Of a stretch of DNA of 34,858 nucleotides, positions 22,211 to 30,485 are shown one piece after another. This DNA comes from a virus, in the IMG/VR virus record IMGVR_UViG_3300042691_029420, positions 1 through 34,858 of that record. The stretch is one strand, 5' to 3'. A model generated the notes under the pieces. It did not search any database, was not told the DNA's origin, and saw only the letters and a list, made by a program, of their open reading frames with translations. Numbering within the stretch: position 1 is the first letter of the stretch; the number at the start of each line of letters is the position of its first letter. A program made the translations under genes and the position numbers.

Positions 22211-22966
22211 TTAGTTTTTTAAAACATCACTCAAAATATTGAGATATAATTTTTTATACTTTTTCATTGCACTTCGTATCTCTTTGGTGGTTAAGTTTGT
22301 CATTTCTCTTAAAGATAAAAGAACTATATTTTTGTTAAACTTATTATTGTCGGTTGCCGAAAACATAGTTTCATAGTTTTCAAATATTTCCAATAATGCA
22401 ATACCTAACTTTTTTTCATTATCATTCAATTGATTTTTATCAATGAATAATCTTAAATCACATTTGAAATCATTAATCAAAGTTTCTGTGCTTAATTCAT
22501 CCGATTCAATTTTATATGAAAATCTAACATCCTCTTCTAATGACGCGGATATATCTTCATATGAAATTTTCCTATTCATTTCTTTTTGGTCTTTTATTAT
22601 TTGACCCATCAAATAATTTTTACAAATGGTGCCAAAATAGGAATAGGCCTTTTTTTCTTTAGCTGGTTTGAACTTATCTATCTTTGTCATCAGGAAGGAA
22701 TGTGTATCGGCATGAATTTCTTCAAAATCCATATCTTTCCTGTATAACTTATATCTTCGTATTATTGAAGATATCATTTTATCCAAAGGATCTCTTAAGT
22801 ATTGATTATAAATTTTGTTTCTACCCTCAAATGTATCTTCTAATAAGAACATTCTAACGGCCATTTCTTCTGTTGTATCAAAATAATTTTCTTGTTTTGA
22901 TCTTCTACCTCTTTTTTTTGTTTCATTACTTATAGAAATTCCTGAAGTGATTTCTTCGGATTTCAT
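22211..22966 (-). CDS. 55: Late-transcription sigma factor, gp55-like
   Basis: The 251-aa protein resembles T4 gp55-type sigma factors: IYNQYLRDPLDKMISSIIRRYKLY, then DFEEIHADTHSFLMTKIDKFKPAKEKKAYSYFGTICKNYLMGQIIKDQK is the reduced sigma-70 region 2 (core RNA polymerase binding and -10 recognition). The C-terminal part (EMTNLTTKEIRSAMKKYKKLYLNIL) resembles a helix-turn-helix. In T4, gp55 directs host polymerase to late promoters with the sliding clamp and gp33. The start is the ATG at 22966, which overlaps the previous stop as TAATG; an ATG at 23038 would extend 72 bases into the upstream gene. Its place before the first late box of the tail operon fits. Confidence 0.88.
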   Translation of the reverse strand: MKSEEITSGISISNETKKRGRRSKQENYFDTTEEMAVRMFLLEDTFEGRNKIYNQYLRDPLDKMISSIIRRYKLYRKDMDFEEIHADTHSFLMTKIDKFKPAKEKKAYSYFGTICKNYLMGQIIKDQKEMNRKISYEDISASLEEDVRFSYKIESDELSTETLINDFKCDLRLFIDKNQLNDNEKKLGIALLEIFENYETMFSATDNNKFNKNIVLLSLREMTNLTTKEIRSAMKKYKKLYLNILSDVLKN

Positions 22967-23775
22967 TAAATTTGAGGGATGTAATTTAGTTGTCTCTCGT
23001 CTTTGAAGAAATATTCTTTTTTCGCCGATTCTATCCAAAACTTAACTTCGTTTTCAGTTAATACATCGTCTCCGTTTTTATAATTCCAAAAGATAGATCC
23101 TTCTCTGAGATTGACGTGTTTATACCCTAATCTAGGGATTGTCATAATTTTAACAGAATTAAATGTTAACCTTAATAAAAATTCGTAAATAAATGTCAAT
23201 TTGAAATTGGTTTTGAAACCTCCAAAATCTTCAATAACTTCCTTATTAATAACCATACCAGCTGTTTGGAAATTTTGAAAACTATGGAGAGTGTCATTAG
23301 TTAAATATCCAACTTCCTGACTAAAATTACTTGCAAATGTTGCCTCATTAGTAAATCCTGCGAACATACCTTTATCGTCAACATCAATAACAATAGGTAA
23401 GAAGGCTTTAACCTCTTTATATACTTCCATATATTTTTTTACATTATCAAACCATATGTTAGAATACTCATCGTCAAACTCAAAAAAAGAAACCCATTTT
23501 GATGCTGAATTTTCAATCCCGTAGTTTACTTGTTTGGAAAAATTAGGATCTTGAGTCCATTTAATTTTTTTAACATTAAGAGATCCAAAATCATAATCCT
23601 TTAATTTGTTTTCTAATAATTCTTCATCAGTATGAACGATTACTAGTTCATTTATTTGAACCTTTTGATTAATTAAAGAATCAATTGCCTTTTTGAAATA
23701 ATCATCAAAATCCTTAGCAGTTGCAGTTTTAATTGGTAATATTACAGATACATCAATTTTATTTTCCATTTTCAT
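22966..23775 (-). CDS. Family 2-like glycosyltransferase (GT-A), 269 aa
   Basis: N-terminal strand IDVSVILPIKT, a helix and SLINQKVQINELVIVHTDEE follow the GT2 nucleotide-binding fold. ASKWVSFFEFDDEYS near residue 95 provides the DxD-like metal and sugar-nucleotide motif (FDDE). The acceptor part includes FQTAGMVINKEVIEDFGGF, a pattern common in GT2. It would transfer a sugar from a nucleotide-sugar to an unknown acceptor. The start overlaps the preceding GT-B gene by 17 bases; an in-frame Met two codons later (23769) is an alternative. It is coupled to gp55 by TAATG, so expression precedes late genes. Confidence 0.85.
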   Translation of the reverse strand: MKMENKIDVSVILPIKTATAKDFDDYFKKAIDSLINQKVQINELVIVHTDEELLENKLKDYDFGSLNVKKIKWTQDPNFSKQVNYGIENSASKWVSFFEFDDEYSNIWFDNVKKYMEVYKEVKAFLPIVIDVDDKGMFAGFTNEATFASNFSQEVGYLTNDTLHSFQNFQTAGMVINKEVIEDFGGFKTNFKLTFIYEFLLRLTFNSVKIMTIPRLGYKHVNLREGSIFWNYKNGDDVLTENEVKFWIESAKKEYFFKDERQLNYIPQI

Positions 23776-24823
23776 CGTATTTTAATTTGTTTAATTGTTC
23801 AGTGAATGATTTTTCTCTTGTATTCAAGTAATCAGAAAATAATTCAACAACTTTGTTTTCAAAAATTTCTTTTGTCGGACTATTTTGAATTGTTTTTTCC
23901 ATATTATCATATAATTCTTGGTTAATATTATCTTCTAACCAATTTTGTAAAAAGTCGGCGGTAAAATCAGGAATTTTAATATCTTCATTTACCCATATTC
24001 CATTTTCCGGTGTTAACCAATGAGGGTATAAAGACGGTATTTTACCAATTACCGGAACACCACATTTCATTGATTCTAATGGGAATGTTCCATATCCACT
24101 AGTTTCATCAATCCAAATACTTAAAAAACAATCTTTCAAATAATTTGCAAAATCATTTTCTGATAAACCTCTCATATCTCTAAAGGTCACCCATCTATAT
24201 TGTGGAAATTTAAGATAAAATGATTTTATGAAGTTTATTGTTTTTCTTGGATCTCTTGAATGAACCGCAACGAAAGGTTTTGCAGGATATTTTGATTTTT
24301 CAAAAGATTCTGATATCATCGGTGTTAAAACATCAATAGAAATATTTCTCATTATTGTAGAAATGTATTCTTTTTGGAATTCAGATGTTGTAATACATTT
24401 AAAGAACCCATAATTAACCCATCCAAACCCGGGTTGTAACGTTTCTAACATATGGTCGTATGCCTGACACAATACAATTTTCCCACAAGGAAGATCTTTT
24501 AATTGTTCCATAACATAACCATAAATCTCAGGAATTAAAATAAGATCTTCAGGTGAAACCTCTAAGTTTTGACCCTCGATTGATTTATGGGGTAATTCCA
24601 TATAATCCTCACTTAACCATTCGGCAACTCCTGAGTAATCAGGTTTTTCGTGTAGAATAATTGGATTATATCCATTTTTCAAAAGAGCCAATCCAATTTG
24701 ATACGTGTATCTAACACTCGCCTTTGGATTACCTTTTGTGTCTTGAACAAACAAGTAAATTCTTGCTTTTTTTTCTTTTAAAGTTTCAATTGATTTTTCT
24801 AATTTTTCTATTCTGTTGTCCAT
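23759..24823 (-). CDS. GT-B glycosyltransferase (GT4-like), 354 aa
   Basis: After an N-terminal coiled-coil-like helix (1-20) the protein has the GT-B pattern: KARIYLFVQDTKGNPKASVRYTYQIGLALLKNGY (N-terminal Rossmann domain), GKIVLCQAYDHMLETL in the linker and, in the C-terminal domain, FVAVHSRDPRKT, LSIWIDETSGYGTFPLESMKCGVPVIGK. The last resembles the E-x7-E nucleotide-sugar motif of GT4 enzymes. Acceptor unknown. Located in the tight non-structural operon, it overlaps the GT2 gene and follows a 92-aa unknown gene by four bases. Confidence 0.85.
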   Translation of the reverse strand: MDNRIEKLEKSIETLKEKKARIYLFVQDTKGNPKASVRYTYQIGLALLKNGYNPIILHEKPDYSGVAEWLSEDYMELPHKSIEGQNLEVSPEDLILIPEIYGYVMEQLKDLPCGKIVLCQAYDHMLETLQPGFGWVNYGFFKCITTSEFQKEYISTIMRNISIDVLTPMISESFEKSKYPAKPFVAVHSRDPRKTINFIKSFYLKFPQYRWVTFRDMRGLSENDFANYLKDCFLSIWIDETSGYGTFPLESMKCGVPVIGKIPSLYPHWLTPENGIWVNEDIKIPDFTADFLQNWLEDNINQELYDNMEKTIQNSPTKEIFENKVVELFSDYLNTREKSFTEQLNKLKYDENGK

Positions 24824-24827
24824 ATTA

Positions 24828-25106
24828 TCAATATGATTTTATAATTTTTTTATTTAATAGTGTATTGAACGCCATTCTGAAAGGGATTGAGAGATGTTTT
24901 GCACTTTTAGATCCTAATGATTCGTCTATTTCTTCACCGGTATCCATTAATACTTCTAACATTAATTTTATTGTCTCATATCTCACAATGTTGATATGAT
25001 GTTCATATGTTATACCGGATGAACCATCTACATTTATTAAAACATATTTATCAATTTCGTCCATATCAATAAAATAATGTTCGTTCATAATTTCAATCAT
25101 ACTCAT
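24828..25106 (-). CDS. Hypothetical protein, 92 aa
   Basis: Unrecognised small, mildly acidic protein. The pattern IDKYVLINVDGSSGITYEHHINIVRYETIKLMLEVLMDTGEEIDE suggests a strand-helix fold; the C-terminal LSIPFRMAFNTLLNKKIIKSY is helical. It overlaps the upstream HAD-like gene by one base (TAATG) and is followed after four bases by the GT-B gene, so it is clearly part of the operon. Function cannot be inferred. Confidence 0.7.
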   Translation of the reverse strand: MSMIEIMNEHYFIDMDEIDKYVLINVDGSSGITYEHHINIVRYETIKLMLEVLMDTGEEIDESLGSKSAKHLSIPFRMAFNTLLNKKIIKSY

Positions 25107-25753
25107 TAATTTAGGTTTTTAATTATATTTTTGAACTCCTTAAATGATGAAATTGAGTGTTCCGTTTTAATTTCTTCGTTATATGAAGTTTCAAACTTAA
25201 TAATAAGTTTATTTTTAGGATAATTCAATAATAAGTCAGGATTCGCAGTAAGTAAAATGTCTAATTCATCCCATAATGAATTTTGCGTTGAATTACTAAA
25301 GAATTTTATTTTTTCTAATAAACAACCGAATTTAGAAAGAAAAAATAATGTTGCGGGTTTTGATTTACCTATCTCATCAGACACTATTAACATGTCGTGA
25401 GATTCTCTAAAATCTAAATAGAAATCGTTTAAGTCGTTCATACTTGAAATTTCAGTTGACCCTGCATGACCAAAAATTTGCATAGGGAATTCTCTATACA
25501 TAAAGTCATACAATTCTTCGTCAGATTGAAACGCGAAATGTTTTTTCAAGTTTAAAGAATTTACATCACTTAAGATTTCGTATTTAAATGGTTTTGTTAG
25601 TTGAAGTTCCGTATTACCTGAATTATCTAACTCAAAGGTTTCCACATTTACAAATTCATCTTGATAATTCTCAATCAAATGTTTTTCATAAAGTTGGGTA
25701 AACTTACCGATAGTATCCCTTAAAACTCCATTCACATCAATTGCTATTCTCAT
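25106..25753 (-). CDS. HAD-like hydrolase fold protein, 215 aa
   Basis: Starts MRIAIDVNGVLRDTI, which fits HAD motif I (DxDGTxxD) with the nucleophile D6 but Asn in place of the second Asp. Further HAD-like features are SHDMLIVSDEIGKSKPATLFFL (Ser and Lys motifs II-III) and LWDELDILLTANPDLLL (acidic motif IV). Cellular relatives are nucleotidases, phosphatases or polynucleotide-end enzymes. The D-to-N change at the acid-base position could weaken or alter phosphatase activity. It overlaps phoH by 17 bases and the 92-aa gene by one. A role in nucleotide metabolism is plausible. Confidence 0.75.
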   Translation of the reverse strand: MRIAIDVNGVLRDTIGKFTQLYEKHLIENYQDEFVNVETFELDNSGNTELQLTKPFKYEILSDVNSLNLKKHFAFQSDEELYDFMYREFPMQIFGHAGSTEISSMNDLNDFYLDFRESHDMLIVSDEIGKSKPATLFFLSKFGCLLEKIKFFSNSTQNSLWDELDILLTANPDLLLNYPKNKLIIKFETSYNEEIKTEHSISSFKEFKNIIKNLN

Positions 25754-26489
25754 TGTTTTCGTAATTTTTTAATAGTTTTGATATTAGTGGGTTTCTAACA
25801 ACGTCTTCGTCTTTAAATTGGAAGATGCCAACGTCATCTGTGTTTCTATGTTTTCTTAATGCATCCCACAATCCTGTTTGTGTTCTATCTTTGTGTCTAT
25901 CAAATTGTTCCAAATCACCGGATATGAAAAACTTACTATTAAATCCTATCCTTGTCAATAGTAATTTCATTTGTGAGGGGGTCGCGTTTTGAGCCTCTTC
26001 AAAAATTAGAATAGTGTTATCAATGTTCATACCTCTCATATATGCAAGTGCAAAAACTTCAATAACATCAATTTCTTTCAACTTTTCACGAGCTTCTTTT
26101 CCAATAATTTTATTTAGTAGATAATAGGAGGGGAAAATATAAGGGTCTAATTTTTCTTCAACATTACCGGGAAGAGACCCTAGTTTTTCTTCTGCCTCAA
26201 CTGCCGGCCTTACGATAACTATTTTTTCATATGGGGTTGTTGGATCTGAAAGAAGATCAACAGCCGCTTTCATAGAAATATAACTTTTACCAACACCTGC
26301 AGGTCCTGAACATATGGTTATTTGATTTTTTGTCAAAATATCATAATATATTTTTTGACTTTCTGATAAGAATTTTTCTTTTGTTTTTTTCTTTATGATT
26401 TGTGAAATTAACTCTTTTTTAGTTAGTTTGGGTTTGTATTCACCCACTTCTTCTTTTTTAACCGTTGTTCTTTTTTTTCTTTCTGTCAT
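25737..26489 (-). CDS. phoH: PhoH-family ATPase
   Basis: After a basic N-terminal arm (1-45) the PhoH core is clear: Walker A ICSGPAGVGKSY at about 54-65, VIVRPAVEAEEKLGSLPGNVEEKLDPYI near 90-118 (family hallmark RPxVxxGExLGFLPG), Walker B TILIFEEAQNATPSQMK near 158-174 and FFISGDLEQFDRH. Length is usual for phage PhoH. PhoH is a predicted ATPase/RNA-associated helicase-like protein common in marine phages; its role in infection is unresolved. It is in a dense operon with HAD-like and glycosyltransferase genes. The start at 26489 keeps the basic arm. Confidence 0.95.
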   Translation of the reverse strand: MTERKKRTTVKKEEVGEYKPKLTKKELISQIIKKKTKEKFLSESQKIYYDILTKNQITICSGPAGVGKSYISMKAAVDLLSDPTTPYEKIVIVRPAVEAEEKLGSLPGNVEEKLDPYIFPSYYLLNKIIGKEAREKLKEIDVIEVFALAYMRGMNIDNTILIFEEAQNATPSQMKLLLTRIGFNSKFFISGDLEQFDRHKDRTQTGLWDALRKHRNTDDVGIFQFKDEDVVRNPLISKLLKNYENNENSN

Positions 26490-26498
26490 ATTATTTTT

Positions 26499-27227
26499 TT
26501 AATTTTGAAAAGTAACAGAATCGTATTTTATTTTTCCGTGAGGACTCCAGTCATACGACGTATAGTTATTAGGTAAATGGTAAGACCAACATAATTTACT
26601 TATATTTTTACCATCCAATAAAACATATGGTGTTTTACCTAATGTCCAAATTACGTATGATGCTGCGGTTTCGCGACTATCAGTTTGTATTGCAAAATTT
26701 TCATTTATGGATTCTTTTAACTCTTTTTGAGGTAAAATCCAAAATCCGTGGTATGGGGCGTCCAAATTTACAAATGTTTGATTTTCAAACTTTAACGTTG
26801 GTCTGTTATATTGTAGGTTTACTAAATCTACAATATACAATTCATTATTTTTTTCCTCCAATCTTATAAATGAAGGAACGCTATGAATTTCATATAATTT
26901 TGAAAAATTTTCTATGTAATATAGGAAATTTTCATATGGTAATAGAATATCATCTTCAATATACATAAAATAATCATAATCATTTATTTTATGTAAAATG
27001 TTTTTTCTATGCATCCAAGTTAAATAAAACGGATGACCTAAATTATTATGTTCAATAATAGAAATATTTTTATAATCTGAAAAAAAATCAAATGATTTAT
27101 TTGTATCTATTATAATATCCGTATTAATTTCATATTTTAAAAAATTTTCAACAACTCTCTTCAAAAAAATAATTCTTTCTTCAACAAAATGGAAAGAAAT
27201 ACAAACCAATAATTTTTTATCTTTCAT
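26499..27227 (-). CDS. GT-A-like glycosyltransferase, 242 aa
   Basis: The N-terminal strand LLVCISFHFVEERIIFLKRVVENFL and DIIIDTNKS match a nucleotide-sugar binding fold. DYFMYIEDDILLPYENFLYYIENF near residue 90 supplies an EDD metal motif, as in phage and eukaryote-like GT-A enzymes. The acceptor part has APYHGFWILPQKELKE and SRETAASYVIWTLGKTPYVLLDG. Ten bases separate it from phoH. Acceptor unknown. Codon use and A/T content look like the neighbours. Confidence 0.75.
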   Translation of the reverse strand: MKDKKLLVCISFHFVEERIIFLKRVVENFLKYEINTDIIIDTNKSFDFFSDYKNISIIEHNNLGHPFYLTWMHRKNILHKINDYDYFMYIEDDILLPYENFLYYIENFSKLYEIHSVPSFIRLEEKNNELYIVDLVNLQYNRPTLKFENQTFVNLDAPYHGFWILPQKELKESINENFAIQTDSRETAASYVIWTLGKTPYVLLDGKNISKLCWSYHLPNNYTSYDWSPHGKIKYDSVTFQN

Positions 27228-27236
27228 TTTTTTTTT

Positions 27237-27788
27237 CTATTTTATATGATACCATTGTTGTTTTCCAACAAAACTTAATTTAGGTTTAGTAAAAATTTCA
27301 TCTACCGCTTCCATTACTCCGATCCAACCTTCTGTATAATCGTCACCACATATAATTCCCCCGGGTTTAACTTTAGGTATCCAACTTATAATATCTTTTT
27401 TTACCGATTCATAATCATGAGAAGCGTCTATGTAGACAATATCAAAAAAATTATCATCATAGTTTTTTGATTCAATTATAGAATCATTTTGAATTAATTT
27501 TATATTATTTATAATAGGTTTTAAATTTTTTTTAGTAATGTCTAAATAATTTATACTTTTATCGTGTTCTTCAGAACCCATAAAATGATCTATCGCGTAA
27601 TAATTAAAATTAATTTTTTTATTTATTAATTCAACAACCCATAAAGATGTTCCTCTTCCTTTGTAGACACCAATTTCTGCTATATTAATGTTTGTCTTAT
27701 TTACTAAATTATCTAAAATAGTATTTAGTAATATACCTTGATCTTCAAATGTTGCCCATCCGTCTATTTCTTTGTAAAAATGTTCCAT
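27237..27788 (-). CDS. Class I SAM-dependent methyltransferase (Methyltransf_24-like), 183 aa
   Basis: The SAM-binding motif I is NIAEIGVYKGRGTSLW at about 35-50, followed by NYYAIDHFMGSEEH (motif II) and FFDIVYIDASHDYESVKKDIISWIPKVKPGGIICGDDY (motif III/post-III), a hallmark of the Methyltransf_24/cephalosporin-hydroxylase-like group. GWIGVMEAVDEIF also matches that group. Such enzymes often O-methylate sugars or amino sugars next to glycosyltransferases. Together with its neighbours this suggests methylation of a glycan. The acceptor is unknown. Confidence 0.85.
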   Translation of the reverse strand: MEHFYKEIDGWATFEDQGILLNTILDNLVNKTNINIAEIGVYKGRGTSLWVVELINKKINFNYYAIDHFMGSEEHDKSINYLDITKKNLKPIINNIKLIQNDSIIESKNYDDNFFDIVYIDASHDYESVKKDIISWIPKVKPGGIICGDDYTEGWIGVMEAVDEIFTKPKLSFVGKQQWYHIK

Positions 27789-27797
27789 AAATTTATT

Positions 27798-28379
27798 TTA
27801 TATTTTTGATAGTATTGTTAATCCATTATTGTTAGTTAATTTTTCTAAAACTTTCCATTTTTTTCCTTCATCGGTGTCAAGAAAATCTAAAACGGCATTC
27901 CATAATCCCTGTTTGGTTTGGGGTTTTTCTTTTACAAGGTCACTAGCCCTTTCGTATATTGATTCATCAATATATGCGAATGTTTCGGTATCGTGAAGTA
28001 TTATAAACTTATTAACTTTTTTTGAATGTCTTCGCAATTCTAAACTTAATTGATTGTAAGTATGTAAAGTATCTATGAATAAAAGATCTGTTGGGTCTAT
28101 TTCTATTTTTAAAACGTCTTGGATTTCAAATTTATAATTTATGTTATATTTTTTAGATAAATTAATCACTTCATCTACTTTATTATCTTTTAAGACATCA
28201 TAACTGACTAATTTTTTTGGGTTAGATAATAAAAATGCCCATGTAGAGGTTACCCATCTTACACCCATTTCCGTGATTGTTTCAGAGCTATATGCATATT
28301 CCAATAATTTTGGTAAATGTTCATTAATGTCTGAAGGGGTTGAATGACAAATATTGTAAAAATTTTTAATTTCTTCCAT
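27798..28379 (-). CDS. Divergent SAM methyltransferase (CmcI/Methyltransf_24-like), 193 aa
   Basis: The fold pattern is recognisable: TEMGVRWVTSTWAF is a degenerate glycine motif, KLVSYDVLKD fits motif II, and TDLLFIDTLHTYNQLSLELRRHSKKVNKFIILHDTETF is the family ILHDT signature. GLWNAVLDFLDTDEGKKWKVLEK closes the domain. The glycine-rich loop lacks the usual GxGxG, so SAM binding needs testing. It lies nine bases upstream of the other methyltransferase and is the first gene after a 92-base gap (28380-28471), so it may start a transcription unit. Confidence 0.8.
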   Translation of the reverse strand: MEEIKNFYNICHSTPSDINEHLPKLLEYAYSSETITEMGVRWVTSTWAFLLSNPKKLVSYDVLKDNKVDEVINLSKKYNINYKFEIQDVLKIEIDPTDLLFIDTLHTYNQLSLELRRHSKKVNKFIILHDTETFAYIDESIYERASDLVKEKPQTKQGLWNAVLDFLDTDEGKKWKVLEKLTNNNGLTILSKI

Positions 28380-28471
28380 TTTCTAAGTTTTTTTATAATA
28401 ACAATTTAATATAGATCAACCAATGTGTAAAGTTTTTAATTATATTTTAATAGAAATTAACTGATTGCCGG
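28380..28471. other. Largest gap in the glycosyltransferase block
   Basis: 92 bases without a gene between two minus-strand genes. It is A/T-rich, with TTTACA-N-TTGG-like sequence on the minus strand at about 28425-28432 that might be a host-type promoter. I see no TATTTATA box and no hairpin terminator. A promoter for the downstream methyltransferase gene is possible but unsupported. Confidence 0.3.
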
Positions 28472-29113
28472 TTATGAATTGCACTTTAAATTAAAAATTT
28501 TTTTCATATTTTCAATATCCATTTCTCTATTGTTAGTATTTAATCTGTAATGAAAGTGATCTAATGGAATTACACCATAATGATCCACAACATCAAATCT
28601 TCTTGAATTTACTATTTTTATATTGTAATCGGACAAAAGTTTTCCAACACTAACATCATCAATTAATGAGCAATCTAATTCGTTTTTGTGTTCAATCAAA
28701 AAATCAACTAAATCTCTAGATAAAAAATATCCAGATCCGGAACCGAATGTAATTCCGTTATGATTTCCTATAATGGCGGAGTAAAAATTATTTTTAGGTT
28801 TATCCTCCAAATATTCCTTTAACATTTTTTTATCAACATAAGAACTTGAGTTAGTTCTGAATATATAATCAAAATCAAAATCTCTCAACAATTCGAAACT
28901 TTTAATAGTTTTCATTGTGCAATTATGATATGATTCGGGCTCATCGGTATAAATTTCATTATTTTTTATATAACAACTAGTATCATTCCCGAAAAAATAA
29001 AAAGTATCAACATCTTCATCGTATATTGAATCCCAAGTATTTTTTTGCATTTCTAAAAATTTAGAATAAACACCTCCGTCATGAACAGAAAGAGTTAGTA
29101 TTATTATTTTCAC
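28472..29113 (-). CDS. Galactosyltransferase-like (GT31-type) protein, 213 aa
   Basis: The C-terminal half resembles GT31/Fringe-type enzymes: FGSGSGYFLSRDLVDFLIEH near 120-140 and LIDDVSVGKLLSDY shortly after, equivalent to the GxGYxLS and EDVxxG motifs of beta-1,3-galactosyltransferases. The N-terminal part has VDTFYFFG and FDFDYIFRTNSSSYVDKKML. At the usual DDD/DxD position this reads TNSSSYV, so the metal-binding motif is missing or moved. It starts four bases before the stop of the next gene (ATGA overlap). Acceptor unknown. Confidence 0.7.
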   Translation of the reverse strand: MKIIILTLSVHDGGVYSKFLEMQKNTWDSIYDEDVDTFYFFGNDTSCYIKNNEIYTDEPESYHNCTMKTIKSFELLRDFDFDYIFRTNSSSYVDKKMLKEYLEDKPKNNFYSAIIGNHNGITFGSGSGYFLSRDLVDFLIEHKNELDCSLIDDVSVGKLLSDYNIKIVNSRRFDVVDHYGVIPLDHFHYRLNTNNREMDIENMKKIFNLKCNS

Positions 29114-29829
29114 AATAAATGATTTATTAGTTGGTTTATTTCGTTATTAAACTGACTATATGGTCTAAGAGAATGGCAATCTATATAATGTTGTTGTTTT
29201 AATAATTCTACATCATATCTCCATATTGCTCTATCTATTCTTTTATCGGCAAGTCCTGACGACCATCCCCTTTTTAATTTAACTATTTTAGATTGATCGT
29301 GAAATTGATTTATTTTTTTACCAAAATATAATTCATCGGTATCCCATCCATTATTCAAACTTAATAATTTTAAACAATAATCTTCAAATGACGTATCTAA
29401 ATCCAATATTTCACTAAAATATTTACCTTTGGATGCATTATAACAAATAGGAAATCTGTCTGAACCTCCGTACGCATCTGAACTAAATATTAAAAAACTT
29501 TCATTGTCGTATTGATCAATATTTTTTGTAAAATACTCTTTTGATAAAGGTAACATATCAATATCTGATGTTAAACAAACTTCATTTTGGTAGTATTTTG
29601 TAATAAACATTCTGGAAATTTGAGATTGAAATCCGGTATTAACACCTTCTATTTTCTTTATTTTATGAATAATATAATCTCCGTGATCAATTTTTTCATC
29701 TTTATCGCAAATATCAACCAAAATCGGTTTTATACCTATAAGGTTTATCCATAAATTTTTTACAATTTCCCAAAATTCGTAATATAGAGGATTTTCATTA
29801 GTGCTAACTATAGCTAAATCAATTTTCAT
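29110..29829 (-). CDS. GT-A-like glycosyltransferase with DxD, 239 aa
   Basis: The N-terminal strand KIDLAIVSTNENPLYYEFWEIVKNLW and GIKPILVDI are of the nucleotide-sugar type. NEVCLTSDIDMLPLSKEYF near residue 85 supplies a DID motif, typical of GT-A enzymes such as glycogenin-like families. LIFSSDAYGG, NGWDTDELYFGKKI and RGWSSGLADKRIDRAIWRYD probably form the acceptor side. Both ends overlap neighbouring genes by four bases (ATGA), so it is firmly coupled. A sugar-transfer role is inferred from fold-like motifs only. Confidence 0.75.
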   Translation of the reverse strand: MKIDLAIVSTNENPLYYEFWEIVKNLWINLIGIKPILVDICDKDEKIDHGDYIIHKIKKIEGVNTGFQSQISRMFITKYYQNEVCLTSDIDMLPLSKEYFTKNIDQYDNESFLIFSSDAYGGSDRFPICYNASKGKYFSEILDLDTSFEDYCLKLLSLNNGWDTDELYFGKKINQFHDQSKIVKLKRGWSSGLADKRIDRAIWRYDVELLKQQHYIDCHSLRPYSQFNNEINQLINHLL

Positions 29830-30485
29830 AAAACATTTAAATAATCGTTTCCGACAGGTTTATTAAATTCATCAATTCTATCTCCAACAAATCTACCATA
29901 TTCCCTTTTAATTGGAAATGGTTTTTTTTCAAAAAATTCATCGTGGGTAAATTTATCGTTTTCAAAAATTGAATATATTGTTTTTAGAAACGCTTGGTCA
30001 TTACCATATTTTTTTTCTTTTGATAAAGACGAGTTATAGATCATTTGTTTTACAGGAATAATACCTGATTTAATTCCCCACATTCCTCCAAGTATACCCA
30101 AGGAATTATTCCCATATGGTATTCTATGGGCTGGATGATCTCTCATAACGTGTAATGATTTGCCAGAATTGATCCATTCATCCACGGCCAATTTTTCTCT
30201 CAAAGTTATTCTTGAATCAGAATCTCTGAATATTGCATATTCTGAGTCCGGTAAACTTTCCGCCAAAAATCTCCAAAACATACCATATAAATTTTCCGAT
30301 GTGATGTCAATTACTTTAACGTCTAAATTTTGTAATTTAGAAATAGTTTCAATGGGAACTGTATTATCGTAATAAACGACCATTTGCCAATCGGGATAAA
30401 TTTCTTTCCATAACTCGGCGTTTCTGATTGCACCAACATTATATATTGGTTTATCGCCCCATAAACTAAAACTCAAATATTTCAT
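29826..30485 (-). CDS. GT-A-like glycosyltransferase with DSD motif, 219 aa
   Basis: Starts KYLSFSLWGDKPIYNVGAIRNAELWKEIYPDW, a pattern I recognise from small glycosyltransferase-like proteins of phages and giant viruses. EYAIFRDSDSRITLREKLAVDEWI near residue 85 has the metal-binding DSD. It continues SLHVMRDHPAH, LGGMWGIKSG and KYGNDQAFLKTIY (an acceptor/catalytic acid region with NDQ). The gene overlaps its upstream neighbour by one base and its downstream neighbour by four. Acceptor unknown. Confidence 0.8.
   Translation of the reverse strand: MKYLSFSLWGDKPIYNVGAIRNAELWKEIYPDWQMVVYYDNTVPIETISKLQNLDVKVIDITSENLYGMFWRFLAESLPDSEYAIFRDSDSRITLREKLAVDEWINSGKSLHVMRDHPAHRIPYGNNSLGILGGMWGIKSGIIPVKQMIYNSSLSKEKKYGNDQAFLKTIYSIFENDKFTHDEFFEKKPFPIKREYGRFVGDRIDEFNKPVGNDYLNVL

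Noticed and set aside
22967-23038. Longer N-terminus for the gp55-like protein starting at 23038
   Set aside because: It would overlap the glycosyltransferase gene by 73 bases, while an ATG at 22966 forms a clean TAATG junction and keeps the whole sigma-like domain.
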